Origin: Flagellimonas pacifica
Lineage (GTDB): Bacteria > Bacteroidota > Bacteroidia > Flavobacteriales > Flavobacteriaceae
Direction: 5' to 3'
NCBI RefSeq assembly: GCF_900215465.1
Contig: NZ_OBEH01000002.1
Coordinates: 618,937 to 682,936, forward strand
DNA length: 64,000 nucleotides
The notes under the pieces are model-generated. The model was not told where the DNA came from, did not search any database, and worked only from the letters and a program-made list of their open reading frames with translations. Every line of letters begins with the position of its first letter. Positions within the stretch are counted from its first letter, which is position 1. The position numbers and the translations under genes are program-made. Shown one piece after another: positions 24,635-33,013 of this stretch.

Positions 24635-26260
24635 TTAGTTATTCGAGCTAAATAGACTAGAAAGATTTATAGTTTTTGATAGACTTATTGTAATAATTGG
24701 AGTTTGGCCTGATGCAAAATACTTACGAACATCTCCACTTAATTTTACTCCATATTTTCTTTCTAGTAGATAAAATTGAGCAACTCCAAAAGTTTTTACC
24801 GATGTTGTGTTCAAACGTTCTCGATTACCGGGATTTCCAATACCTAAAATTGGATTAAGGAAAACCTCAATTTCTTTGCTTTGAAAAAACATTGGTAACG
24901 TTATACCATAGTGACTATCATAAAATTTAATGGTTCTAGTACTTGAGGCGGCTAGTTTAGCTTGTAAAGTATCGTTTTGAATTAACGAACTTGTAGCTAT
25001 TTTTTCAGTTCCAAAAGAAAAAAGGTTTTCATTTGACAAATTCGTCGTTTCCGTCCTTTCGATAACTTCTACATGACCTCCCAACATTAATCTGAAATTA
25101 AAATTTTTATTCTTTTTTTCTTTTAAAGTAAAGAAAGCCTGAAAGTATAGTCCCAGGTTCTCAATGCTTACATTCGGAACGCTTCTTACCCGATTTCTCT
25201 CAAATGCAATTGTATCCGATGTTGTTTGTCCTTCAACAATTTCTAAAACCTCAGCATTTCTGGCATATTCAGCAAGTGTTGAGACACTATTGTTTTTGTA
25301 AATGCCTGCTCTAATCCCTATTTTTCCCGCACCTTTGTTTGATAAATCCGGAAGGAAAACATCAATTTCCGAGTAAAAACTATTTGCTTCAAATCTGTCT
25401 CGTAGGTCGAAATTAGTTCCTATAAAGAAATTATATCGATTACTTCCAAATGAAGTTGTAAGTATAGAATCCTTAAAACTGATTTTTTTTGTTTTTCGTT
25501 CTTTTGAAACATGCGCTTTTATTGTAGAAGCATGTTTCACATCAATAAGTTCTAGTTCCACTTTATCATTTTCTAATAAGCTATCCATTGATTGTCCAAA
25601 AGAGGTATCTTCATTCTTTAAAAATTTGATGAGGAATTTTCCCTTAGTGGTCATATCACGAATTGGAATAGTATCTGTTTTGGGGCTGACCAATAGTTTA
25701 CTATTGATTCCGTTAATTTTCATAATCAACTTTACACTATCATTTTTTTTGGGTGCAATAGTGGAAGATTCAACGGTATACGGTAAATAAAGCTTGCCTT
25801 GAGTAGGCCTTTTAATACTAGTGGTTTCATGAATCTTTTTGAATTGAAATGTAGTTTCACGAGGCTTTTTGAAAACAATAGTATGAGTAGATTCTGTTAG
25901 ATTGACATTTTGATTCTTGTTATTTAGAGATAATCTCAAGGTAAGATGATTAATTTTTGATGCTTCTTTCTTGTTTATCGGAATCTGAACAATTTCTTCA
26001 TTCTTGGAACCATTAATCATAATATCAATTCCTTTTGATGAAGTTTTTGGGTATAACAATATATCCTTTTTTTCATCTGTATATATTGTCAAACTGAATG
26101 GCAGTATTTTTTCCTTAGTCTCATTTTTGACAATTAATTTCATTAATAGATAATCTTCAGCAAAGTCATAAACCTGATTTGGTTTTTCAAACTTAACTAT
26201 CGTTTGTCCTTCTAGACTAATACAACATAAAATAAAAAAAAGGCATGTAAAAGTTTTCAT
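24635..26260 (-). CDS. exported protein, probable C-terminal outer-membrane beta-barrel
   Basis: A 541-aa protein with a signal peptide (FTCLFFILCCISLEGQ). The first 230 residues form strand-rich extracellular-type domains. From about residue 270 the sequence alternates hydrophobic and polar residues (YNFFIGTNFDLRD, GKIGIRAGIYKN, LGLYFQAFF, FNFRLMLGGHV), as in an outer-membrane barrel. No named family is recognised. It lies between two repeat copies and may be part of the accessory region; it is a single-gene unit. Confidence 0.7.
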   Translation of the reverse strand: MKTFTCLFFILCCISLEGQTIVKFEKPNQVYDFAEDYLLMKLIVKNETKEKILPFSLTIYTDEKKDILLYPKTSSKGIDIMINGSKNEEIVQIPINKKEASKINHLTLRLSLNNKNQNVNLTESTHTIVFKKPRETTFQFKKIHETTSIKRPTQGKLYLPYTVESSTIAPKKNDSVKLIMKINGINSKLLVSPKTDTIPIRDMTTKGKFLIKFLKNEDTSFGQSMDSLLENDKVELELIDVKHASTIKAHVSKERKTKKISFKDSILTTSFGSNRYNFFIGTNFDLRDRFEANSFYSEIDVFLPDLSNKGAGKIGIRAGIYKNNSVSTLAEYARNAEVLEIVEGQTTSDTIAFERNRVRSVPNVSIENLGLYFQAFFTLKEKKNKNFNFRLMLGGHVEVIERTETTNLSNENLFSFGTEKIATSSLIQNDTLQAKLAASSTRTIKFYDSHYGITLPMFFQSKEIEVFLNPILGIGNPGNRERLNTTSVKTFGVAQFYLLERKYGVKLSGDVRKYFASGQTPIITISLSKTINLSSLFSSNN

Positions 26261-26495
26261 TTGTTCTAATATTGGATGATCGATTATTTATTGCCTACTG
26301 CAATCGTTTGGCTACTAGTTCTTCTAAACCAGATGATTTTACGGGGGAGTTAAGTAGTAGGAAGTCAATAACTTGGAGCATTTCAATATATAAAATGAAA
26401 ACAAAAAATCGTTGCAGAAAAACCTTAGAAATTCTAGGGATTTTCTCCAATTTTGGGTGTTTTTTCTTAGTTTTTATTCACAAAAAAGGTTTTAA

Positions 26496-26757
26496 CCCAT
26501 TCCATACACTTTCACCTCCCCCACTCTCCTACTCCGCTCAAAGAGCTTCGAAGGATTCGTTTGCGGTTTGGCAAAACAGTATTCCATTGCCTTCTTAAAG
26601 GAGTTTTTAGAAGAAATTTTTAAGGAAATGTGGTACAAAATTGGCCAGTGCACCACCTCGCTCCTACTTCAAAAGGTCTACACCTTTTTCATTCGGCCGT
26701 ACCAAAGTTCAAATTACATAACACAAGAACATTACAGTACAAGTGCCAATAAGTAAC
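26496..26757. repeat. structured repeat copy 3 (partial)
   Basis: Contains the block shared with 24065-24203 and the left arm TTACATAA (26714-26721) with ATTACAG and the AGTACAA that follows it in copy 2. The matching right arm and the GGGGTCATTAAAC tail were not found, so this copy is a half element. Frames at 26272-26598 and 26568-26756 fall in or beside it and are not supported as genes. Confidence 0.6.
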
Positions 26758-26903
26758 GTAACCCAGAAAAAATACCTACTGACGAAAACCCTTTTATATA
26801 TTTTTTAATTTAGAAGACAAGAACTAAATTACACGCTAAAACTGGCAATTATCTGGTTAATTGTTGGTTTTAGCACCCTGTTAACCAAACTAACGCAGCA
26901 CTA

Positions 26904-28496
26904 GTGATTATCCAAAGGAAAAATTTCATCCCATTTTATCTAGCTTTTTTTATGGTCGTTTTGGGTTGCAGCGAAAATACCCAAGAAAACGAACCTACAA
27001 CTATTGTGGAAGTTCCTTCAAATTTTGAAGTTAAAGTTGAATCTTCAAATTATAACAGTGCTCATATAAGTTGGAGCGAATCATTTGACCCTCAGAATCA
27101 GTCGGTGACCTATGACCTTTATTTTGAAAATGAGCTGGTGCAAAGTGATCTATCAGTTCGTACTTATGAGTTTACAGAGTTAGAGGCTTCCACCACCTAT
27201 TCTGGACGTGTAGATGCCAAAGATACGGAGGGTAATATCACATCGGCCCAGTTTTCCTTTGCAAGTACAGCGAACCAAGCTCCTTTGGCGTTTGAGCTTG
27301 TATCTATAACCGCTGATAATGTCTCTGCAGTTATTAAATGGACCAAAGCTATAGATCCTGAAGAGGAAGAAGTAAAATACACAATTTCATTGGAGGGGGA
27401 AATATTGGGAAGTGATCATGCAGGAGAAACCTTTCAGGTTTCGGGTTTAAAAGCAGCTACGGAATATACTATGCAAATTGTGGCCTCAGATAGTAATGAT
27501 AATCAAACTAACCTTGATTTTACCTTTTCCACTGCCAACGGAATCTACGAGGGTGATGTAAGGTTGTCTACCCAACGGTCCATTGAGGAGTTTGGGGGTG
27601 AGGGTTATGTCCAAATTACCGGGAACCTTAGTATTTCAGGTTTAGGTGGTTCCTCCAATATTTCGGATTTGTCACCCCTGGGTACTCTTAAAGAAATCAA
27701 TGGTTATGTTGATATCAATTTTATGCGAAATCTCATAGATCTTTCTGGTCTTACTATCGAAAAAATAGGAAAGAGCCTAAGAATCAACAATAATTATTCA
27801 ATAGAAAGTCTGAAAGGATTAGATAATCTTAAGATAGTGCTGGGCACTTTTGAGCTGGATGCCAATAGCGAACTAAAATTGATTGAGCATCTTGACAATT
27901 TGGAAATCATTGGAAACTATCTAAGTATAAAATCCAATTATAAGGTTACCCAAGTTTCAGGCTTTAATAAACTAAGCCTAGCGGGCGGTGTTGATTTTTT
28001 CAACAATGTAATTCTAGAGCAAATAAGTGGGTTTCAGCAATTAATCAATTTAGAAGATGACCTAAGATTTAAAGATAATTTTGAGCTCCACACCATAGAC
28101 GCTTTTCATAATTTACAAAGTGTAGGAAGGTTTTATGTGCTGAATACCAAAGTTGTTGATATTGATATGTTTTCTTCCTTAATAAAAGTACGTGGTGTTT
28201 TGGCTATTGGTTCTAACTCAGAACTTGAGCATATAGACGGATTGGCCGCTCTTGAGGAAATTACATACGGGAATCTTGAGATATCCAGCAATCCTAAAAT
28301 TACAAACCTGAATGCTTTTGAAAATTTACATACGATTGGAGCTACCCTGAGTATTGGAAGCAATACCCTACTTTCTGATTTTTGTGGCCTTACCAATGCC
28401 ATGCAAGGGTTTGTGCCTTCTGCCATTTACCGTATCGTCAACAATCAATACAACCCTACCATAGAACAAATAGCCAATGGACAGTGTAAACCTTAA
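26904..28496 (+). CDS. surface lipoprotein with fibronectin III and leucine-rich L-domain repeats
   Basis: A 530-aa lipoprotein, lipobox VLGC (Cys near residue 22). The start is a GTG; no in-frame ATG gives an adequate signal peptide. Two fibronectin type III domains follow (about 38-120 and 125-210), both with DPE/DPQ...YDLYFE-type strands. From about residue 225 come irregular leucine-rich repeats like the receptor L-domain (LSPLGTLKEINGYVDI, LKGLDNLKIVLG and so on). It probably mediates binding at the cell surface. It overlaps a paralogue by 20 bp, so the pair is co-transcribed. Confidence 0.82.
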   Translation: MIIQRKNFIPFYLAFFMVVLGCSENTQENEPTTIVEVPSNFEVKVESSNYNSAHISWSESFDPQNQSVTYDLYFENELVQSDLSVRTYEFTELEASTTYSGRVDAKDTEGNITSAQFSFASTANQAPLAFELVSITADNVSAVIKWTKAIDPEEEEVKYTISLEGEILGSDHAGETFQVSGLKAATEYTMQIVASDSNDNQTNLDFTFSTANGIYEGDVRLSTQRSIEEFGGEGYVQITGNLSISGLGGSSNISDLSPLGTLKEINGYVDINFMRNLIDLSGLTIEKIGKSLRINNNYSIESLKGLDNLKIVLGTFELDANSELKLIEHLDNLEIIGNYLSIKSNYKVTQVSGFNKLSLAGGVDFFNNVILEQISGFQQLINLEDDLRFKDNFELHTIDAFHNLQSVGRFYVLNTKVVDIDMFSSLIKVRGVLAIGSNSELEHIDGLAALEEITYGNLEISSNPKITNLNAFENLHTIGATLSIGSNTLLSDFCGLTNAMQGFVPSAIYRIVNNQYNPTIEQIANGQCKP

Positions 28497-30165
28497 AAGA
28501 GGATTCGAACTTTTTTTAATCGCCTCTACCCTACTGTTATCATGCTCCGATTCGGGGAATGAGGAACCTGTAAGTGCAAAAAACCAAGCGCCTTCCAGCT
28601 TTACAATTAATATTTCGGGTGTACAGCAAAAGTCTGCGGATTTAAATTGGACCAAATCAACAGACCCGGAAGGGAGTACCGTATTTTATGACCTGTTCCT
28701 AGATGGTGAAAAGCTGGTGGACAATACGCGGGAACTTAGCTACAGTTTTTCCAATCTTAATGAAGCTAGTGAATATAAAGGGAAAGTGGTCGCTTCAGAC
28801 CCAGAAGGGAATGAAGTATCCCAGGAGTTTGGTTTTACGACTTTGGAAAACGGGACTCCTTCGGCTTTTAATGTGCAAGTAGACCCAGGGAATCATACTT
28901 ATTCAAGGGCAAAATGGACTGAATCAAAAGACCCAGAGAGCTCTGAAGTAGTTTATAAAGTTGCTCTGAACGGTTCTATCCTTGTCGAAGATCATAGAAA
29001 CTTGGAATTTCTTTTACCAGAATTGAAGGGATTAACCAATTATACCTTAGTGGTAACAGCTTCGGATGAGGATGGAAATTCTTCTTCTGCCGAACTGAGT
29101 TGGACCACTCTGACCAAGGTATTTGAAAATGACATAAGATTTGAAAATCAAATGGAATTGGATGAGTTTGGCGAAAAAGGCTATAACCGTATTGAAGGAG
29201 ATATTTACATAGGTTCCAACTTGAACCTCACCGATATTAACGATTTGACTCCTTTATCCTCAATATCCTATATCAGGGGCAATCTTAGTGTTTATAGAAC
29301 CAGATGCCAAAACCTTAATGGATTGGAAAATATTAGTGATCATTGGATTTTTACTGAAATAAAGATTGTTGACAATCAAGAGTTACTCAATATTGATGGA
29401 CTCTCCGGATTTGTGAGGCCTTATTACATTTATATCAACTATAACTCAAAATTGCAGAATATAGATGGCTTATCTAATGTGACCGGAACCCAAAAGGAAT
29501 GTACTATTTCGGCTAATGATGGATTGGTTGACATTAAAGGTTTACGAAACCTTAAGTATACTCCAGAAGTAGAAATTTCCAATAACGACAAGATTTCCGA
29601 TTTGAGTGGGCTTGAAAATCTTGTTTCCGTTACCCAAGGTGTTTACATTTTTCAGAACGAGCAATTGGTATCCGCCAAGGGTCTTGATAATTTAAAAATA
29701 GGAGGCTCCGTAAATTTTGACAGGAATCCCAATTTAACATCAATAAGTGATCTGACCAGTCTAGAGTCAGTACGATCATTTGAAATAACGGGGAGTCCCT
29801 TATTGGAAAGCCTTACTGGCCTTGAAAACTTGCGTGAAGTAACAGATGCGTTACGATTAAGCGGAAACAAAGGGCTAAAGTCATTGGAAGGAATAGAGAA
29901 AGTAGAATTTAAAAATAATAGTAGGAACTATTATCATTTGGCCATTACAGACAGTCCGCTCATAACAAATTTGGATCCATTGATAAATTATAGCATACCA
30001 TCTGGCAACATCAATATTAGAGAGAACACCAGCCTTACCGACCTATGCGGAATTACACAACTTGCCATCGATTTCAATGATGAAATAGGGGATAATTTTT
30101 CCATCCGTGATAACTTGTACAATCCAAGTCTACAGGATATTGTTGATGGCAATTGTTCGCAATAA
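28477..30165 (+). CDS. surface lipoprotein, tandem paralogue with FN3 and L-domain repeats
   Basis: A 562-aa lipoprotein (lipobox LLSC near residue 23) with the same architecture as its upstream neighbour: two fibronectin III domains (WTKSTDPEGSTVFYDL, WTESKDPESSEVVYKV) and then L-domain leucine-rich repeats (LTPLSSISYIRGNLSV, LSGLENLVSVTQGVY). Both proteins end alike (NxYNPxxxxIxxGxC). The shared plan and overlap of 20 bp point to tandem duplication. The role is probably adhesion or ligand capture; ligand unknown. Confidence 0.82.
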   Translation: MDSVNLKRGFELFLIASTLLLSCSDSGNEEPVSAKNQAPSSFTINISGVQQKSADLNWTKSTDPEGSTVFYDLFLDGEKLVDNTRELSYSFSNLNEASEYKGKVVASDPEGNEVSQEFGFTTLENGTPSAFNVQVDPGNHTYSRAKWTESKDPESSEVVYKVALNGSILVEDHRNLEFLLPELKGLTNYTLVVTASDEDGNSSSAELSWTTLTKVFENDIRFENQMELDEFGEKGYNRIEGDIYIGSNLNLTDINDLTPLSSISYIRGNLSVYRTRCQNLNGLENISDHWIFTEIKIVDNQELLNIDGLSGFVRPYYIYINYNSKLQNIDGLSNVTGTQKECTISANDGLVDIKGLRNLKYTPEVEISNNDKISDLSGLENLVSVTQGVYIFQNEQLVSAKGLDNLKIGGSVNFDRNPNLTSISDLTSLESVRSFEITGSPLLESLTGLENLREVTDALRLSGNKGLKSLEGIEKVEFKNNSRNYYHLAITDSPLITNLDPLINYSIPSGNINIRENTSLTDLCGITQLAIDFNDEIGDNFSIRDNLYNPSLQDIVDGNCSQ

Positions 30166-30180
30166 CACCAATAACTTTCC

Positions 30181-30696
30181 CTAACCTTTATTTATGGTAT
30201 AGGTTGCACTACCAAATTTAAAATATTCGCCTTTATTTAAAATGAAATCTTCAACGGTTACATTGTCACTATCCCTTTGGTGATGATATACAGTTTTACC
30301 TTGCTCTGTATCTTCATTTCCCCATAAAATGGTCATTGTGTTTTTGTCTATGGTACCCCTTAGCGGAAAAGAAATGCCTCTGCTGTCAAACCAATGCCCC
30401 CTAACATCCATTTCATTCACAATTTGATAATAAGCAGTTGCCATAAATATAATCTCATTATTGTCTTCTAATTTTTGATTATTCTGAAATTGAAGTTTAA
30501 TAAATTTTCCTTCCCATAATCTTTCCCAATTCATTATAAATGTTGCATCCTTTCCCATCAAAATACCATTACCTGTCCATTCTTTATCAATTAATGGTGT
30601 AAAAAAGGAATGTTCTTTTGGATTGGTTTCTTGGGCAGATAGCAAAAGAGGAACAAAGGTCAATAGCAGAACTGATATAATATGTTTCATATTCAA
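30181..30696 (-). CDS. exported protein, DUF1579-like beta-barrel fold
   Basis: A 171-aa protein with a signal peptide (ISVLLLTFVPLLLSAQ). The mature domain, with EWTGNGILMGKDATFIMNWERL, GHWFDSRGISFPLRGTIDKN and a C-terminal strand, resembles lipocalin-like/DUF1579 small barrels that bind or assay lipids. The identification is tentative. It follows the serine hydrolase gene by 15 bp on the same strand, so they are probably one operon. Confidence 0.65.
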   Translation of the reverse strand: MNMKHIISVLLLTFVPLLLSAQETNPKEHSFFTPLIDKEWTGNGILMGKDATFIMNWERLWEGKFIKLQFQNNQKLEDNNEIIFMATAYYQIVNEMDVRGHWFDSRGISFPLRGTIDKNTMTILWGNEDTEQGKTVYHHQRDSDNVTVEDFILNKGEYFKFGSATYTINKG

Positions 30697-30711
30697 GGTT
30701 ATTATTATTAT

Positions 30712-31680
30712 TTATAGTTTAGTTATCAATTTTACAAAATCAGTAAAGAAATCGGCAGGGTAATTAAAGTTTTCATGATCAGCGCATCGGACAGCAACGA
30801 TTCCTTTGTTGGGTATGATTACTAAATAATTACCCCTGTACCCATCCGCATAATATACCTCAACATCTTCGGTATTGTTTTTTAAATAGCGCCACCAAAG
30901 TAGACCGAACCTTGGGTCAAACTCTTGCCCTTGCTTAAAGGATTCTTCAATCCACGATTCGCTAATTAAACGTTTATTATTATACATTCCTTTATTCAGT
31001 ATCAATTCACCAAATTTTATAAAGTCTGATGGTTTGATGACAAAAGCCCCATGTGCCGTTGGATTTCCAGATTCATCTTGTACCCACCCATAGTTTGCAA
31101 TGTTCATAGCCTTATAAAATTCATCAATAAAGAAATAATCAAAACGTTTACCGGATGTTTTTTCAACAATACCTCCTAACAAAGCTACGGCCTTGTTATT
31201 ATAATCAAATTTTTTACCTGGCACGCTAGAAAGTTCGGCTGCAAGTGCCAACTTAACTACATTTTTTACTTTGTAAGTAGGTGCCGGTTCTAATTCTATA
31301 CTTGCATTTGGATAGTTTTGCAGGCCTGAAGTATGATTTAAAAGCATGCGGATTGTTACCTGCTGTTTCTTTCCTTGCTTCCATTCTGGAAAAAACGAAT
31401 AAACCGGTTGATCCAAGGAATCTATCAATTTATGATCCATAAGTTTCCCTATGGCGAGACTTACCAATGATTTTCCAGCTGAAGCTATGTATATTGGTTT
31501 TTCTTTTTTTTCAAAATAATCTTCATATACAATTTTACCATCCTTGATTATGATCACAGCATCGGAGTGAGTTTCTTTGGCTTGTAGTTTAATTTCATCT
31601 AAAACACTCCCATTGATATTTTGAGAGTAAACTCCATTGAAGTTAATAACCAATAGTAAGGTTAAAATAGATAAGCGCAT
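30712..31680 (-). CDS. exported beta-lactamase-family serine hydrolase
   Basis: A 322-aa class C beta-lactamase/penicillin-binding-protein-like enzyme with a signal peptide ending VYSQ. The active-site SxxK is SAGK (YIASAGKSLVSLAIG), and YNN in KFDYNNKAVALLGG is the second motif (YxN). ADGYRGNYL near the end occupies the KTG-like position. These enzymes are mostly esterases or peptidases, not resistance determinants. It lies between the DUF1579-like gene and an AraC regulator that may control it. Confidence 0.87.
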   Translation of the reverse strand: MRLSILTLLLVINFNGVYSQNINGSVLDEIKLQAKETHSDAVIIIKDGKIVYEDYFEKKEKPIYIASAGKSLVSLAIGKLMDHKLIDSLDQPVYSFFPEWKQGKKQQVTIRMLLNHTSGLQNYPNASIELEPAPTYKVKNVVKLALAAELSSVPGKKFDYNNKAVALLGGIVEKTSGKRFDYFFIDEFYKAMNIANYGWVQDESGNPTAHGAFVIKPSDFIKFGELILNKGMYNNKRLISESWIEESFKQGQEFDPRFGLLWWRYLKNNTEDVEVYYADGYRGNYLVIIPNKGIVAVRCADHENFNYPADFFTDFVKLITKL

Positions 31681-31772
31681 AAGTTCATAATTGATTTATC
31701 ACAAACCTATAAACACTGTTGATCATTCCAGATGTTTATGTATTACATTGGATCTTCTGTAATGCATTTACG

Positions 31773-32870
31773 CTATTTTAATTGATTCAAATACTCCTGT
31801 GGAGATTTTTTCTCTATTCTTTTAAAGATCCTATAAAAAGACACATAGTTTTTGAATCCAGATTCACAAACAATGTAATCCAGTGAATATTCTTTGTGGG
31901 CCCCATCCTTCAATTTTTCCATTACCACTTCAAGACGGTATTCATTTATGTAGTCATAGAAATTTTTTCCAAAACCTTTATTTATGACCATAGAGAGATT
32001 AGATCTATTCCAGCTTATCAAATTTGCTAAGGTTTGCAAGTTTAAATATTGATTTAGATAGGGTTGGTTATTAACCATGAAGGTTGTCAATTCAGATTTT
32101 AATACTTCTAGTTTTTCCAAATTAATACCGCTAATCTGTTTTGGTTGAATTTTAAGCTCATTGGTAATACTGAAAGTTCTCATCTTAAGCATGGAGAAGA
32201 GTACAAAATGAGGTATTAAAGAAAAAATTATAAAAAGAAGCTTATCAATAATCAAAGTCTCAAAACTGAAATATTGGATGGATAATGAAATGGGAATAAC
32301 AATGATAAGAATGCTTGAAAAATATATCAACTTATTTGAAAACAACTGAAGCTCAACGTCATTATTTGATAATGTGCTCAACAAATTAACTTTATGTTGC
32401 CTGTTTACCATAAATGTTTTCATAGCATAAAAAGTAGCAAACAGAAAATAGATCAGAACAATCCACACAGGATCATTTATTCCTTCCCTATTGTACATCG
32501 CTAGCTTATCCACACTGTCCATTCTAATTGTTGGTAAAAGCATGAAAAAAATTAAAATGGGGATGATAAAATGATAGAGCCAATTGGTTTTCTTATTGTT
32601 CAATCTATTTTGAAAAATATATAGCAATGGAAGAATGAAAAAGAACAACGGACTTGTGGCAAAAAGTAATTCAGGGTAATTAGTTTCCAAACCTGAAAAT
32701 CTTAAGATTCTTTCAAAGAGAATTAACCCAACCGACACTAAGAAAAGTATAATCCAAATTGATGTTTTTGGTTTGTTCAAATTTCTTTTTGCCACTAAAA
32801 CAATAATTGCAACAACAGTATTAAAAACACCACTAAATATTAATAGAGAAGACCAATCGAAAGATAGCAT
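31773..32870 (-). CDS. membrane-anchored AraC-family regulator
   Basis: A 365-aa protein. Residues about 5-230 contain roughly seven hydrophobic helices; the C-terminal 100 residues are an AraC DNA-binding domain with SWNRSNLSMVINKGFGKNFYDYIN in the first helix-turn-helix and SLDYIVCESGFKNYVSFYRIFKR in the second. The architecture, a multi-helix membrane sensor fused to AraC, is common in Flavobacteriia. It lies upstream of and on the same strand as the serine hydrolase and DUF1579-like genes, which are its likely targets. Confidence 0.88.
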   Translation of the reverse strand: MLSFDWSSLLIFSGVFNTVVAIIVLVAKRNLNKPKTSIWIILFLVSVGLILFERILRFSGLETNYPELLFATSPLFFFILPLLYIFQNRLNNKKTNWLYHFIIPILIFFMLLPTIRMDSVDKLAMYNREGINDPVWIVLIYFLFATFYAMKTFMVNRQHKVNLLSTLSNNDVELQLFSNKLIYFSSILIIVIPISLSIQYFSFETLIIDKLLFIIFSLIPHFVLFSMLKMRTFSITNELKIQPKQISGINLEKLEVLKSELTTFMVNNQPYLNQYLNLQTLANLISWNRSNLSMVINKGFGKNFYDYINEYRLEVVMEKLKDGAHKEYSLDYIVCESGFKNYVSFYRIFKRIEKKSPQEYLNQLK

Positions 32871-33013
32871 AGGTTGTTATTGGATACAACCCAAAATAAC
32901 CTTTTTTTGATTAAAATCAATTCCCCTAAACTCCTTTGCACCACTATTTTTTGTTTTGTACAAATAGTAATTTATTTTAAAGCCATGCTTTACTTTCAAA
33001 ATTGTTGGCGTTG

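Noticed and set aside
26272..26756. Two plus-strand frames (108 and 62 codons) before the FN3 lipoprotein gene
   Set aside because: Both fall in or next to repeat copy 3 and have low-complexity, repeat-like sequence with no recognisable domain.
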